From Chrysopilus asiliformis (lineage: Eukaryota > Arthropoda > Insecta > Diptera > Rhagionidae): a stretch of 64,000 nucleotides of DNA. Positions 13,817 to 24,466 of the stretch are shown here, in pieces (within the stretch, counting starts at the first letter, position 1; every line of letters starts with the position of its first letter). The stretch lies in contig OZ035961.1 of the NCBI GenBank assembly GCA_964034945.1, positions 65,570,031 to 65,634,030 on the forward strand. Direction: 5' to 3'. A model generated the notes under the pieces. That model had not been told where the DNA came from and did not search any database. It was given only the letters and a program-made list of their open reading frames with translations. The position numbers and the translations under genes were made by a program.

Positions 13817-13975
13817 TATATATTTAAAAGGCAAAGCGATTTTGTATGGATTTCTTTCGACAGAGCTCCTGCAGTTCCTATTGAACCGATTTTGATGATT
13901 CTTTTTTTTAAATGAAAGCTCTATAGCTGTAGATATGTCCGTTTTACTTTTTTTCAATTTTTAATAATACTTTAT
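13816..13975 (+). repeat. Family F dispersed repeat, copy 1
   Basis: It begins CTATATATTTAAAAGGCAAA and shares GCGATTTTGTATG and TTTCTTTCGAC with the copy at 15957-16099. Both end near GATATGTCCGTTTTACTTTT-like sequence. It abuts the family C copy. Confidence 0.75.
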
Positions 13976-14034
13976 TAGTGATTTGCCTTTAAAAATTATC
14001 AATATGCCTCTAACTAAGTCTTCAATGTTAACCC

Positions 14035-14430
14035 GACATTCCATACTGTCTGATCAGTGCAGTGAGTTAGAAGTTGGACTACCATGCGCCAGCACCGGGT
14101 TCAATTTTCGTCGGTGACAAAATTCTTTTTTTTTTCTTTTCAAATTCTTTTTTTTTCTTTTCAAATTCTTTTTTTTCTTTTCAAATTCTTTTTTGTTGAT
14201 TCATTTACTTTTTTTAATATTTTATTACTTAATTTATCTTTAAGTTTACATTTTTACTCCTGAATAAGTGTTAGACTACATTGCGCCAGATATGCGGGTT
14301 CGATTCCGAGTGGTGACAAAATGTTTTTTTTTTTAATTTTTTTTGACCTTAAATTGCTTATTTTATTTATATTATACTTCTTTAGGCGCGTTGGACGATT
14401 TTTGGATGGGTAAAATCTTATGAGTTCGCG
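14035..14430 (+). repeat. tRNA-like, SINE-type repeat (two adjacent copies)
   Basis: Two segments carry a pol III B-box-like sequence: GGGTTCAATTTTCG near 14096 and GGGTTCGATTCCGAGTGG near 14296. Each is preceded by GCGCCAG and followed by GTGACAAAA and a T-rich tract. The second segment (from about 14205) recurs at 24540-24750 and, more diverged, at 14940-15085. No intact tRNA fold is visible. A SINE-like origin is inference. The run (TTTTTCTTTTCAAATTC)n at 14120-14195 lies between the two. Confidence 0.6.
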
Positions 14431-14489
14431 TCACCGACATGCTAATTTAACAGCTTAAGAATGCTGATTTGCTTTCATTTGATTTTTTT

Positions 14490-14720
14490 ATACAGAAAAA
14501 ATCGATTTTTTTTTGAAAATATCATACAGCAAAATAACAAAAAAAAAACGATTTTTTTTTTGGACAATATCATACGGCAAAATAAAATGAGACAGAAAAT
14601 TTCTGAACATTACGTGACTTTGTTATATAACAAAAAATCGATTTTTTTTGGAAAATATACAGCAAAATAAAAAATTACACAGAAAATTTCTGAACAGCAC
14701 GTGGCATTCTTATACAGAAA
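14490..14720 (+). repeat. Degenerate tandem repeat with A/T runs
   Basis: Three imperfect units share ATCGATTTTTTTTG, then a variable spacer, then CAGCAAAATAA. The last two also share ACAGAAAATTTCTGAACA. Non-coding. Confidence 0.6.
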
Positions 14721-14939
14721 GAATTAAATATCTCTAGCTATTTATTGTATAAGAAAATCATGTGCTGCTCAGGAATTCAAACCTTAATATGCATATTGAC
14801 TTTTATTTGAAATTTACTGTTTATTAGCATATATTTTCGAAATTTCAGGTTGAAAAATATATAGGTATAAATACACGATAAAATAATTATTACCGTACAT
14901 ATATTATTGTTTTCACTTCTGTTGTCCCCAATGACTGCC

Positions 14940-15085
14940 TGTTTTTTATTACTTAATTTATCTTTAAAATTTATATTCTTACTACTGAATAAGTGTAAAC
15001 TACATCGCGCCAGGTACGGGTTCAATTCTGAGCGGTGGCAAAATATTTTTTTTTTATTTTTTTTTTGTTGAAATTGAGTTTTTTA
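14940..15085 (+). repeat. SINE-type repeat, diverged copy
   Basis: Matches 14205-14345 in order: TTATTACTTAATTTATCTTT, TACTACTGAATAAGTGT, GCGCCAGGTACGGGTTC, then GTGGCAAAAT and a T run. Confidence 0.6.
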
Positions 15086-15139
15086 AACGTAAAATTAAAA
15101 ATATCTGTTACGCATCGTCTTTTATTGGAAAAAGTGAAA

Positions 15140-15470
15140 ACGATCTTCTCTATATATAAAATCGTTTAACCTGACGCCCAGCCCAAACCCCTGAAGATAG
15201 AGACTTGAAACTTTCAGAATATGTCCCACCATCGAGATTTTTCGAAATTTTAGCGCTAAGGGGGTGAACGGGGGGTAAAGGGGGTTTGGGTATTTTTAAA
15301 CCGTGATTTTCGCCATGAATCCAGCTCAATAGGAGGCTGAAAAGTATCACTCGGGGGTTTTTTGGGGTCGCTGATCCCGAATCCGGTTTTTTAAGATTTT
15401 CAAAATTCAAAACGGAAGGTCCTGTAAGGATAATGCAAATGCAAGAAATAACTTTTAGAAAATTATCTTT
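15140..15470 (+). repeat. Composite repeat with family C core
   Basis: It starts with CTCTATATATAAAATCG and later contains TTTGGGGTCGCTGATCCCGA and CGGAAGGTCCTGTAAGGATA, the central signature of family C. Open frames here are accidental. Confidence 0.55.
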
Positions 15471-15956
15471 AGATGTGTCCATTTTACTTTTCCACCAATT
15501 TTTAATAATATTTTGTTAGATGCAGACCCATCGTTGTCGGGCTAAAGTTTTTTTTTGCACAAAAAACTTCCAGAAATAACTTTTAGAAAATAAACGTGTT
15601 CGCTTCAAGACTTTCGGTTTTGAATTTTAAAACTCTAATACCCAATTAGTTTTTCCAGCCTCCTCATGGGCAAGCTAACTTCAGTCATAAAATATTATCA
15701 TCACGGACAAAGGTGAAAATCTGACCAAAATCGTTTTCGGTTTATAATTAGTGTTTCTATTTTTGTTTTAAACAGTTTTCACATACAAAAAAAAAACACA
15801 AAAATCACAAAGAAAAAAATTTGTTTTAACTAAATGAAAAAAAAAATTAAATTAAAATAACAAAACCTTGGCACCAGCAACCCTGGCTTCGAGCATGGGT
15901 ATTTTACCCCTTCATTAAACGCCCAGCTGCGATCCGTGTTGTTAAGATCGAAGACT
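15471..15956. other. AT-rich stretch, no gene
   Basis: Contains an old family F-like tail near 15475-15520 (TGTGTCCATTTTACTTTT). Nothing else is recognisable. Confidence 0.45.
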
Positions 15957-16099
15957 CATCTATATATTTAAAAGGCAAAGCGATTTTGTATGTATTTCTT
16001 TCGACACAGCTCCAGCTTAGAATCGATTTTGATTATTCTTTTTTTAAAGGAAAGCTCTCTATCTGTAGATGTGTCCACTTTACTTTTTTCCCATCTATA
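15957..16099 (+). repeat. Family F dispersed repeat, copy 2
   Basis: Same opening as copy 1 (CTATATATTTAAAAGGCAAA). It is interrupted on the right by the TA-flanked element at 16102. Confidence 0.75.
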
Positions 16100-16101
16100 T
16101 A

Positions 16102-17028
16102 GGGTAGACCCGGCTAAGTTGGCGAACTTTTTTTCAACTCGCTATAGCTCAGGCATACAAGCAAATTTTTTAGGTCTAATTAAGCAGATGGAAAGCTTAT
16201 GGAAATAGCTAACTTTTGTGGAAGAAAATTTTTTGGTGTAGCTTCATGGGAAGGAACTAAATCGATTTTTCAGTTCGCCAACTTACGCCCCAGTTTTCAA
16301 ATTGCCAGCGTAAGTTGGCGAGCTTTCTAAAATTTTTAAATGATTTAAACCAATGGTTTTTTGGTAAAAAAAACTTATTTATTTTAAATAAAAAGGATTA
16401 ATAAAGAAGTGGGAAATATAAAAAAATTAAAAAATTCAAAATTAAGCATCGAAGTCTTCATTTTCGTCCTCCTTCAATATTATCAAGCAGCTTCGATTTG
16501 TTCAATATTATGTCCACCTTTGTTACTTATTCTTTTGTGTTTACCCATTATTTTGCTAAAAATTATAAAAAACAATAAAAAATTCATGAAAAAAGAGAAA
16601 AAATGAAAAACCTTAGTTCGCCAACTTACGCTGAAATGTATTCGCCAACTTACGCTTTGTGTACTTTTTGCAAAAATGTGCAAAATATTGTGGAAAATTG
16701 TCAATTAAAAAAAAAACTTTTGTATTTATATTCAAATTTAATAGTCAATCATTGATTTTGCATAAAAAAATTATAGAAACATTTATTTTTTACCATTAAA
16801 AAAATTAGAAATATTTTTGAAAATTTGAAAAATTTACTTTTAACAAAAAAAATGTGCTTCCGCCATTAAATCATTAAACAAATGTTATTTTAGTGCGAAA
16901 ATTATATAACAGTTTTGGGATGTCAGTATTACCAACATATCAAAACCACAAGTCTGTACGACCATTATTTCATGAGATAATGACAGTTCGCCAACTTACG
17001 CTGTTCGCCAACTCAGCCGGGTCTACCC
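16102..17028. mobile_element. TA-flanked element with iterated TTCGCCAACTTACGC motif
   Basis: The terminal inverted repeats are 26 bp with one mismatch, beginning GGGTAGACCCGGCT, flanked by TA on both sides (16100-16101 and 17029-17030). A 15-bp motif, TTCGCCAACTTACGC or its complement, occurs about seven times: near 16113, 16273, 16309, 16616, 16641, 16985 and 17003. The 927-bp interior is AT-rich and non-coding. TA duplication fits Tc1/mariner-type elements, but the superfamily cannot be fixed without a related transposase. Confidence 0.8.
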
Positions 17029-17134
17029 TAATAAAAACTGTAAGGGGGACAATTTTTGTAATTTTGGATTTTCTCAAAAATATTGACATACATTGATGTA
17101 TTTGGTCGTACAATACTGATGCCAAAAATGACAT

Positions 17135-17664
17135 TTTTATACCCGTATGGTGAAACCAAAGGGTATATTAACTTTGCCTTACCGTTTGTAACACCAAGAC
17201 CCCGTCACCACACATAAAAATGAATTACACCAGTGTATTTAGAATGATAAAAAAAAGTTGAATTTAGCATATCCGTCTGTGGCGCGGATTGTGGGCGCAC
17301 GGATTGAGCTAGAGACTTGAAATTTTGAGCAGATCCGTTTTTCGTAAAATGCAAGGTTAAGTTCGTTAAAGGGCAAAAATGGACCATTAGGGGGGGTACC
17401 CCCCATACGAACGAAAATGTTTTTTGCGAATATCTCAAAAACTGTTCATATTATCAAATAAGTGCAAGAACAAAAGTTATTTAGGATATGATTCTAAATA
17501 AAACTCCCATACATCAAAATCCTATTGGAACAAATTTTAAAAAATCTTATTGGAAAGTTTGACTTCAAACTGGAATTTTGATACAACTGTTCCAATTTTG
17601 ATAGGAATATCACTATACGAGTTTCTAATAATTGCCAGACTGGCAATTATAGGTTTTGTTATGC
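17135..17664 (-). mobile_element. Family A element, copy 2
   Basis: Minus-orientation copy. The terminal palindrome (TATACCCGTATGGTGAAACC) is at 17139 and the hairpin end (TTGCCAGACTGGCAA) is near 17632-17646. The GACR tract is almost gone (TCCGTCTG only). Confidence 0.85.
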
Positions 17665-17667
17665 CTA

Positions 17668-18007
17668 AAATTTATGTTTGTCCGTCTGTCTGTATGTCGG
17701 TCGGTATTTCTGTCTGTTTGACTGAATGTTTGTTCCGGCATCACGCAAAAACGGCGCGGCCGATTTTGATCAAACTTTGCACACAGGGACAGTTATTGAC
17801 AGAATAAGGGATCTGATTCTTTTTGATGTCAATCCCCGTTTCTTCTGATATCTCTTACTCAAGGGTGTCGGATCCAGTTTAATAGCAACCCCTTTCCCTC
17901 TCTTGAAACCTCTTTATGCGCTTAAGGGTTTCGGATCCGGTTTTCACCATGAGAGAGGTCAGCCCGCAGGGAAAATTTTTGCTCACTAATATCTATCCCT
18001 CCTTTTT
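17668..18007 (+). repeat. Dispersed repeat with GTCY head
   Basis: It starts with GTTTGTCCGTCTGTCTGTAT, followed by GGCGCGGCCGATTTTGATCA and TTTGCACACAGGGACAG. This differs from family A and has no second copy in the window. Non-coding. Confidence 0.5.
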
Positions 18008-18017
18008 ATGTATAGCT

Positions 18018-18521
18018 AACGATGGTATCTTTTTTCGGACAAAAAACAGTATATTTCACCTAAAAATTTAAAAAAGGAGTAAATCGATTTGAAAAAAACA
18101 GTATTTTTCGCAGTATAAATTTTATTCAATGAAAATTTGTGTCTTTGCTTTTAATTTCGACATTTTTACTCTTTTAAATTAACAATGGAAAGCAAAATCA
18201 AAGTAACGCGTTCTGAAGAAGGATGAATAATGACAAGACAGTAATCGATGGGGAAAGGAAGAAGCGAATCTATATGACATGTTGCCATCAATACTTCGCT
18301 GTTCGTCGTTTGAATGTATTTACACTTGCCATGTGTTGCCACTGTTTTGTGTTGCCACTGACGTTTTGCATTGCTATTAATAAATTTGAATTTCGAAACG
18401 TTAAAGAATTAAAGTATTTAAATAACATTATACACATTATTTTGGGGAAAAAAGCAATTATGCAGTATTGGAGTCTGAAAAACAATATAATACTGCGAAA
18501 AACAGTATAGATACCATCGTT
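18018..18521. mobile_element. MITE with 9-10-bp target duplication (Mutator-like?)
   Basis: Inverted ends read AACGATGGTATCT (18018) and AGATACCATCGTT (ending 18521). The flanks are ATGTATAGCT on the left (18008-18017) and ATGTATAGCC on the right (18522-18531), a 9-10-bp direct repeat. A duplication of this length is typical of Mutator-like elements. Subterminal AACAGTAT motifs lie on both sides. A 95-codon open frame inside matches nothing I recognise. Confidence 0.7.
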
Positions 18522-18764
18522 ATGTATAGCCCTCACCTGATATCTTCTGCAATTCTAAAGGGATTTGGTGGTTCAATGTATGACATGAATTAAAAAGAAT
18601 GACATTTCCGACAATATTGTCTTTCCCCGTGTGGATAACCACCTTTTACCGTTATTGAATATATTGTAAGTAAACAGTACGATTTTGTAATACACCGTTG
18701 GGTCACAAAGAAAAATGTCTCTAAAAAAATTTCCCTTTTTTGGGTTAACTATATGCATTTGAGT

Positions 18765-18935
18765 CGAGGCCGAAGGCCGAGTAAAGAGGAAGGCGAGAGT
18801 TGAAATATATTTAAATAATTTTACGTAACATCTCCATACATCAAATTCCAACAATTCAAGCGCGAGGGGCGAGGCCGAAGGCCGACCTGCGGAAGGGGGA
18901 TGAACCGCGAAGCGGTTCGGGGCGCAGCCCCTAGT
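18765..18935 (+). repeat. GC-rich cluster of short palindromes
   Basis: In AT-rich surroundings this block holds GAGGCCGAAGGCCGA twice (about 18770 and 18870), CCGCGAAGCGG and GGGGCGCAGCCCC. Each is a perfect or near-perfect small hairpin. No coding frame is associated. Confidence 0.7.
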
Positions 18936-19151
18936 GCTTTATTATACTTCGTACACAGTTAAAAATTTGACCCGTCAGTGTCAAATCTCTTCCAGTCTCA
19001 AAGAAAAAGTGTTAATTTTTAAAACTTATACATATCACTGTAGCACTTTTGAATTGTGTAAAAAAATAATAACACATTGAAATGTTAGGGTTACACCTTG
19101 CTGGGTGTTAACTGACTTTAACACTTTCAAGTTTCAAACAAATTGGGACTT

Positions 19152-20598
19152 CACCCAGAGAAAAATCTTAGTAAAATCTTAGTAAAATTAACAAAAGACT
19201 TTGTGTTGAACTTTAACACAAGAAAAAATGTATAGATAACAGAAGTTCTGTTCTCCGAACGAAAAATTGTGTTATTCTAATAACATAGAATATGTAGGAT
19301 TTACGTACATACATGTGCAGCCAACAAAAGTGCTTGTGTTAAATTTTTACCCAAAGAAATCGTATATCGAAAATAAGTTGTGTAGTAACAACACAAAAGG
19401 TTGTGAAAATTACAAATATCGTTTGTTGTTGATACCTACACCCAGAGAAAAATCTTAGTAAGATCTACAAAAGATTTTGTGTTGAACTTTAACACAAAAA
19501 AAGCGTATAGATAACAGAAGTTCTGTTCTCCGAACGAAAAATTGTGTTATTCTAGTAACATAGAATATGTAGGATTTACGTACATACATGTGCAACCAAC
19601 AAAAGTGCTTGTGTTAAATTTTTACCCAAAGAAATCGTATATCGAAAATAAGTTGTGTAGTAACAACACATAAGGTTGTGAAAATTACAAATATCGTTTG
19701 TTGTTGATACAAATAATCAAAAACATGAAGAAGCTCTCTGTTACATATTATCTATGTATCTATAACACAATTCCGAGTAAAGCTAACAAAACTTCACGTA
19801 ATAATTCAAGTCGATTTTTTTTCTTCTATTATAATTCACACGTGGTTTGCAAACTTGGAGTTTATATAGCTTGAACCTGCCTAAAATTTGGGAGCCGTTA
19901 CAACTTTTTTATATGAATGACTGCTATATTTGGCCACTATGCCCTTTTTTCCCATATGCCCTTTTATGCCCTTTTTTCCCATATGCCCTTTTATGCCTTT
20001 TTTCCCTTTTTTCCCACTGGAGCATGCGATTTTGGTGGAACGGTTCCTATATGTTTTTTCCGTGTATGAAAGACATATTTTATGTGTAAAACTAACACAG
20101 ATTTTATGCTAGTTTCCACACGGTATAAATGTAAAAGCAACAAAATTTGACGTAGTATTAACGTAGTGATTATATGTAATGTGAACCAAAAATTTGTTCA
20201 TTACACGTCTGGGTTGTGTACGTTGAACACAGTGTTTTCTTCAATGTTACTGAAAATCTTGTTCACATAACACAAAATTCTGTACAACAAACCTACTTTT
20301 GTGTTGAAACAACAAACATTACAGAAAAGTTGCAAGGTAAAATTGACGTAAGAATTTTTGTTAAGACAACACAAAATTTTGTTAAGAGCAATATAACAGA
20401 AGTTGTGTTGAGTTTACGTATTGTTTTTGTTAAGATAACATAGATTTTTCAGTAACCATCTGAAAAACGTGACAACGTAAAATTAACAAACTCAATTTTG
20501 TTAGGAAAACACAAAGTTGTGTTGGACGTATATTGACGCTATATTTGTTAATTATACGTAGCATTTTCGTCAGATTGAATGAGATTTTTCTCTGGGTG
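19152..20598. mobile_element. 1.45 kb element with CACCCAGAGAAAAATCT ends
   Basis: A 17-bp inverted repeat, CACCCAGAGAAAAATCT, opens at 19152 and closes at 20598. The left end is tandemly duplicated: about 287 bp (19152-19438) is repeated almost exactly from 19439 to about 19720, so the left TIR occurs twice. Short AACACAA/TTGTGTT motifs recur throughout. No target duplication is clear, and no protein is recognisable. Confidence 0.75.
19938..20012 (+). repeat. Minisatellite, about 25-bp units
   Basis: Units of the form TGCCCTTTTTTCCCATA/TGCCCTTTTA are repeated about three times inside the 19152-20598 element. Confidence 0.8.
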
Positions 20599-20700
20599 TT
20601 GAGTGCCTTAAAAAGAAATTCTTTATAGATCTGAAGCTAATTGGAAATGATGTAATAATAAGTTTTATTTTCTTAAAAATAATGTTACGTTACAGAAAGA

Positions 20701-21270
20701 AACATAACAAAAGCTATAATTGCCAATCTGGCAATTATTGAAAACCCGTATGGTGATTTAATTGAACGGCGTATCAAAATTTCATTTGAATTCAAATTTT
20801 CCAATAAGATTTTTTTAAAACTTGTTCCAATCGGATTTTGATGTATGGGAGTTTTATGTAGAATCATATTCTAAATAACTTTTGTTCTTGCACTTTTTTG
20901 ATAGGATGTACCGTTTTTTAGATATTCGCAAAAAACGTTTTCGTTCGAATGGGGGGTACCCCCCCCTAATGGTCCATTTTTGCCCATTAACGAACTTAGC
21001 CTCACATTTTACGAAAAACGAATCTGTGCAAACTTTCAAGTCTCTAGCTCAATCCGTGCGCCCGCAATCCGCGCCACAGACAGACGGACGGACAGACGGA
21101 CAGACGGACAGACAGACAGACAGACGGACGGACGGACATGCAAAATTCAATTTTTTTTATCATTTTGAACACACTGGTGTAATTAATTTTTGTGTGTGAT
21201 GACGGGATCTTGGCGTTACAAACGGTAAGGCAAAGTTAATATACCCTTTGGTTTCACCATACGGGTATAA
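20701..21270 (+). mobile_element. Family A element, copy 3
   Basis: Full-length copy with hairpin left end (from 20701), TATACCC...GGGTATA right end and a long GACR tract at about 21076-21138. It is followed without a gap by the rearranged copy 4. Confidence 0.9.
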
Positions 21271-21831
21271 AAATATTTAATTTTTGCATGTCCGTCCGTC
21301 TGTCTGTCTGTCTGTCTGTCTGTCTGTGGCGCGGATTGCGGGCGCGCGGATTGAGCTAGAGACTTGAAATTTTGCGCAGATCCGTTTTTCGTAAAATGCG
21401 AGGCTAAGTTCGTTAATGGGCAAAAATGGACCATTAGGGGGGTACCCCCCATAGGAACGAAAATGTTTTTCGCGAATATCTCAAAAACTGTGCATCCTAT
21501 CAAAAAAGTGCAAGAACAAAAGTTATTAAGGATATGATTCTACATAAAACTCCCATACATCAAAATCCGATTGGAATAAATTTTAAAAAATCTTATTGGA
21601 AAGTTTGACTTCAAAGTGGAATTTTGGTATAACTGTTCGAATTTTGATACGAATATCACCATACGGGTCTCCAATGATTGCCAGATTGGCAATTATAGCT
21701 TTTGTTATGTTTTTATCATTCTAAACACACTGGTGTAATTCATTTTTGTGTGTGATGACGGGATCTTGGCGTTACAAACGGTAAGGCAAAGTTAATATAC
21801 CCTTTGGTTTCACCATACGGGTATAAAAATA
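21271..21831. mobile_element. Family A element, copy 4, internally inverted
   Basis: Bases 21274-21712 are the left and middle of the element in minus orientation, from the GTCY tract (21287-21325) to the hairpin end GCAATTATAGCTTTTGTTAT. Bases 21713-21831 are the missing right end, but in plus orientation (TTATCATTCTAAACACACTG ... CATACGGGTATAAAAAT). Re-inverting the first part would give one complete plus-strand element placed head-to-tail with copy 3. Confidence 0.8.
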
Positions 21832-21911
21832 TGGCAAATTTAAATATTGAGTTAACAAAAAATATAAATATAATACCGATTTTAATTTTCTTAAAAAATG
21901 TGAAAAAAATC

Positions 21912-21948
21912 GAGTCGATATCGGGACTCGAACCCGCTCAAGGGATTT
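21912..21948 (-). repeat. tRNA-like B-box fragment
   Basis: The minus strand reads GCGGGTTCGAGTCCCGATAT followed by a T run, a B-box and 3' arm of tRNA type. No A box or anticodon arm is present upstream, so this is a SINE tail or a tRNA fragment rather than a tRNA gene. Confidence 0.5.
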
Positions 21949-22029
21949 TTTTACTGTTTTTAGGGGGGTTTTTTTTTAAATTTATCATTATTACATATTT
22001 AAAAAAAAAAAAAATATATTTTAAATAAA

Positions 22030-22170
22030 AATTATAAATAATAACAATTTTTATTACTAATAATTAATATTGTAAAAAAGGATAACGTTTTTTTCCCAGA
22101 AGTTTTTAAGTTATTTTTGGTATTCTAAAATTCATACAAAAAATTTTAAGCTGGCAACGAAGGGTCTGCT
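22030..22170 (+). repeat. AT-rich dispersed repeat
   Basis: TTTTTTCCCAGAAGTTTTTA and TTAAGCTGGCAACGAA here match, inverted, the sequence at about 53960-54050. Confidence 0.5.
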
Positions 22171-22179
22171 ATCTATATA

Positions 22180-22305
22180 TATATAAATGTTTGTCTGTCT
22201 GTTTGAGATTACAAAACTCAAAAACTACTGTACCGATTTTTACGCGGTTCTTTGCAAAATGATCTGCGTTGTCAGGAGCAAGGTTTTATATGAGAACAGT
22301 CAAAA
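22180..22305 (+). repeat. Family C head fragment
   Basis: Starts TGTTTGTCTGTCTGTTTGAG and contains ACTCAAAAACTACTGTACCG and GATCTGCGTTGTCAGGAGCA. It matches, in the opposite orientation, 23213-23347 and 54190-54325. Confidence 0.75.
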
Positions 22306-22359
22306 TGTATATTTAAAGTATCCCGATTGGATTTTACTGTGTGCAACGGTAATGTAAAA

Positions 22360-23075
22360 TCATATTCCGAACATTTTGTCTATATCGTTTTTTCAATACG
22401 ATGCACCATTTTCGAGAAAATCGCACAAAAATATTTCATTTGTATGAGGATGGAAGAAGAAATGGTCTAATTAAATTTTAAAGTATGGAAAAGTTGTGTA
22501 AAATCTTATTCTAAATACAGGTTATTTTCATAATTTTTTTGATAAGACTAACCATTTTCGAGAAAAGTGCAAAAAAATGTCCGTTTTGCCCGTTCAAGAA
22601 CCTAGCCTTGCTATTTATTAGAAACATAACTGTACAAAATTTTATGTCTCTTACTCAATCCTTTCAAAAATTAAGGTGTTTACGGGCAGACGTGCAGAAA
22701 TCAAAATTTTTAGTTCATTTTTGTTTCCGACGATTGGTCTGATGCGTTACAAATTGGTCCGACTCTCATATTAAATATAAAAATCCATTTGTATGGGGGA
22801 GGGGAAACGGAGTGGGCCAACAGGATTTTGATGTATGGATAAGGTATGTCAAATCATATTCAAAACACATTTTACCAATAGAAATTTCTCGGGAAAACTG
22901 TTCTGTACACACTGTTTCGTTTTTATGTGGGAGCGGGAAGGAATGGTCAGATTTTGTCGGTTCACCTTTTATGAGAAACGCAACTATACAAGATTTCGAG
23001 TCGAAAGTTATGGTGTTCACGGACAGACAGACGGATCGACAGAATATTCAAAACTTAGTGTAAAGAATATTACTT
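22360..23075 (+). repeat. Two family D repeats in tandem
   Basis: Family D is a diverged relative of family A. It uses the same order of signals: GATAAGACTAACCATTTTCGAGAAAAGTGC, GTTCAAGAACCTAGCC, ATTTTATGTCTCTTACTCAA, GACR tract. The first copy runs to about 22765 with almost no GACR. The second (22780-23050) ends in GGACAGACAGACGGATCGAC. Frames of 80-odd codons across it are accidental. Confidence 0.65.
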
Positions 23076-23212
23076 ATATTTAATGCACAGAATAATTAAC
23101 AAAGGTTCACAATTTTGCCTCTCTAAAACTGCAGTCAGCTGCAGGAGCTGATGCCCAGTGTGACATCTCGCTTAGAATTTTGTCTAATAACGGGATACTT
23201 TTTGTTCAATAG

Positions 23213-23347
23213 AGAAAACATAGCTAAAAACCTGCTCCTGGCAACGCAGATCATTTTGCAAAAAACCGCGTCAAAATCGGTCCAGTAGTTTTTAAGTTTT
23301 GTAATCTCAAACGGACAGACAAACCAACAGACAAACATCCATTTTTA
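23213..23347 (-). repeat. Family C head fragment, minus
   Basis: Contains CTGCTCCTGGCAACGCAGAT, GGTCCAGTAGTTTTTAAG and AACAGACAAACATCCATTTT, the reverse of the family C head. The mariner-like element at 23350 is inserted at its TA-rich end. Confidence 0.8.
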
Positions 23348-23349
23348 TA

Positions 23350-24272
23350 TAAAGGGTGGTTAAATTTTAAGGGCCGATGTTGAATGTGAACCACACCTAA
23401 ACGTCAAGTTTTTTTCTGCATTTCATTTGACATTTCTCAATTTCAGACTAACTTAATTTGAACCATGGAAAGATACACAATCGAGCAACGCGTTAAAGTT
23501 ATTCAGGCTTATTATGAAAATGGGCGTTCAAATCAAAATGCATATCGTATGAGGTTCTATGCCGTTAATGTGCCGAATTATCTCATCCTTTAGCTCTTGA
23601 ATTGTTGCTGGCTTATCGACGTACACCTTTTCTTTCAAATAACCCCAAAGAAAGAAGTCCAACGGTGTCAAATCACATGATCTTGGCGGCCAATTGACAT
23701 CGCCACCACGTGAGATAACACGGCCATTAAATTTTTCGCGCAAAAGAGCGATTGTTTCGGTAGCTGTGTGGCAAGTGGCACCGTCCTGTTGAAACCACAT
23801 ATCGTCCACATCCATATCTTCCAATTCGGGCCATAACAAGTTCGTTATCATCTCACGATAGCGAACACCATTCACAGTAACTGCCTGACCAGCCTCATTT
23901 TGGAAAAAATACGGCCCGATGATGCCGCCAGCCCATAAACCGCACCAAACAGTCACTCTTTGTGGGTGCATTGGTTTTTCGACAATCACTCTTGGATTAT
24001 CATTCGCCCAAATGCGGCTGTTCTGCTTATTGACGAATCCACTGAGGTGAAAATGTGCCTCATCACTGAAGATGATTTTCTTCGAAAATTGATCATCCAC
24101 TTTCATAATAAGCCTGAATAACTTTAACGCGTTGCTCGATTGTGTATCTTTCCATGGCTCAAATTGAGTTAGTCTGAAATTGAGAAATGTCAAATGAAAT
24201 GCAGAAAAAAACTTGATGTTTAGGTGTGGTTCACATTCAACATCGGCCCTTAAAATTTAACCACCCTTTATA
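23350..24272. mobile_element. Mariner-like element with two copies of its 5' end
   Basis: Both outer 169-bp segments (23351-23519 plus, 24102-24270 minus) are near-identical inverted copies. They run from the TIR AAAGGGTGGTTAAATTTTAA through a leader to the first transposase codons, MERYTIEQRVKVIQAYYE. The normal 3' end is therefore missing and has been replaced by an inverted duplicate of the 5' end. TA-rich sequence flanks both sides. The catalytic part of the transposase lies on the minus strand between them. Confidence 0.85.
23528..24193 (-). pseudogene. Mariner/IS630-type transposase, internally deleted
   Basis: This is the catalytic half of an IS630-Tc1-mariner DDE/D transposase, which in life cuts and pastes the element DNA in the nucleus. 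Visible motifs are IIFSDEAHFHLSG (first Asp), MWFQQDGATCHTA (second Asp) and PPRSCDLTPLDFFLWG (third Asp). There are 36 residues between the second and third Asp. The true start is the ATG near 24155 (MERYTIEQRV). The helix-turn-helix region is deleted: sequence jumps after about 18 codons to the catalytic core with a frame change, so the 221-codon open frame begins with about 30 non-native residues. The C-terminus ends in the inverted 5' duplicate. It is non-functional, although the catalytic core itself is open. Confidence 0.85.
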
Positions 24273-24274
24273 TA

Positions 24275-24466
24275 GATTTATCATAAGCCGCTTGTGTCAT
24301 TTATTGAAATTGAAAACAAAGAGTCTGAATAAAAATGTAATATAACTTTTGAACTTGGTACCAATATTATAATAAATAAACGCTATAACTATCCAACTGA
24401 TACTGCATTCGTCTCATTCTCTCGATGTTTAGTTTTCCTAAGGTTTCACCGCGTGTGCACTGCACA
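24275..24466. other. Non-coding, nothing recognised
   Basis: No repeat or exon identified. Confidence 0.4.
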
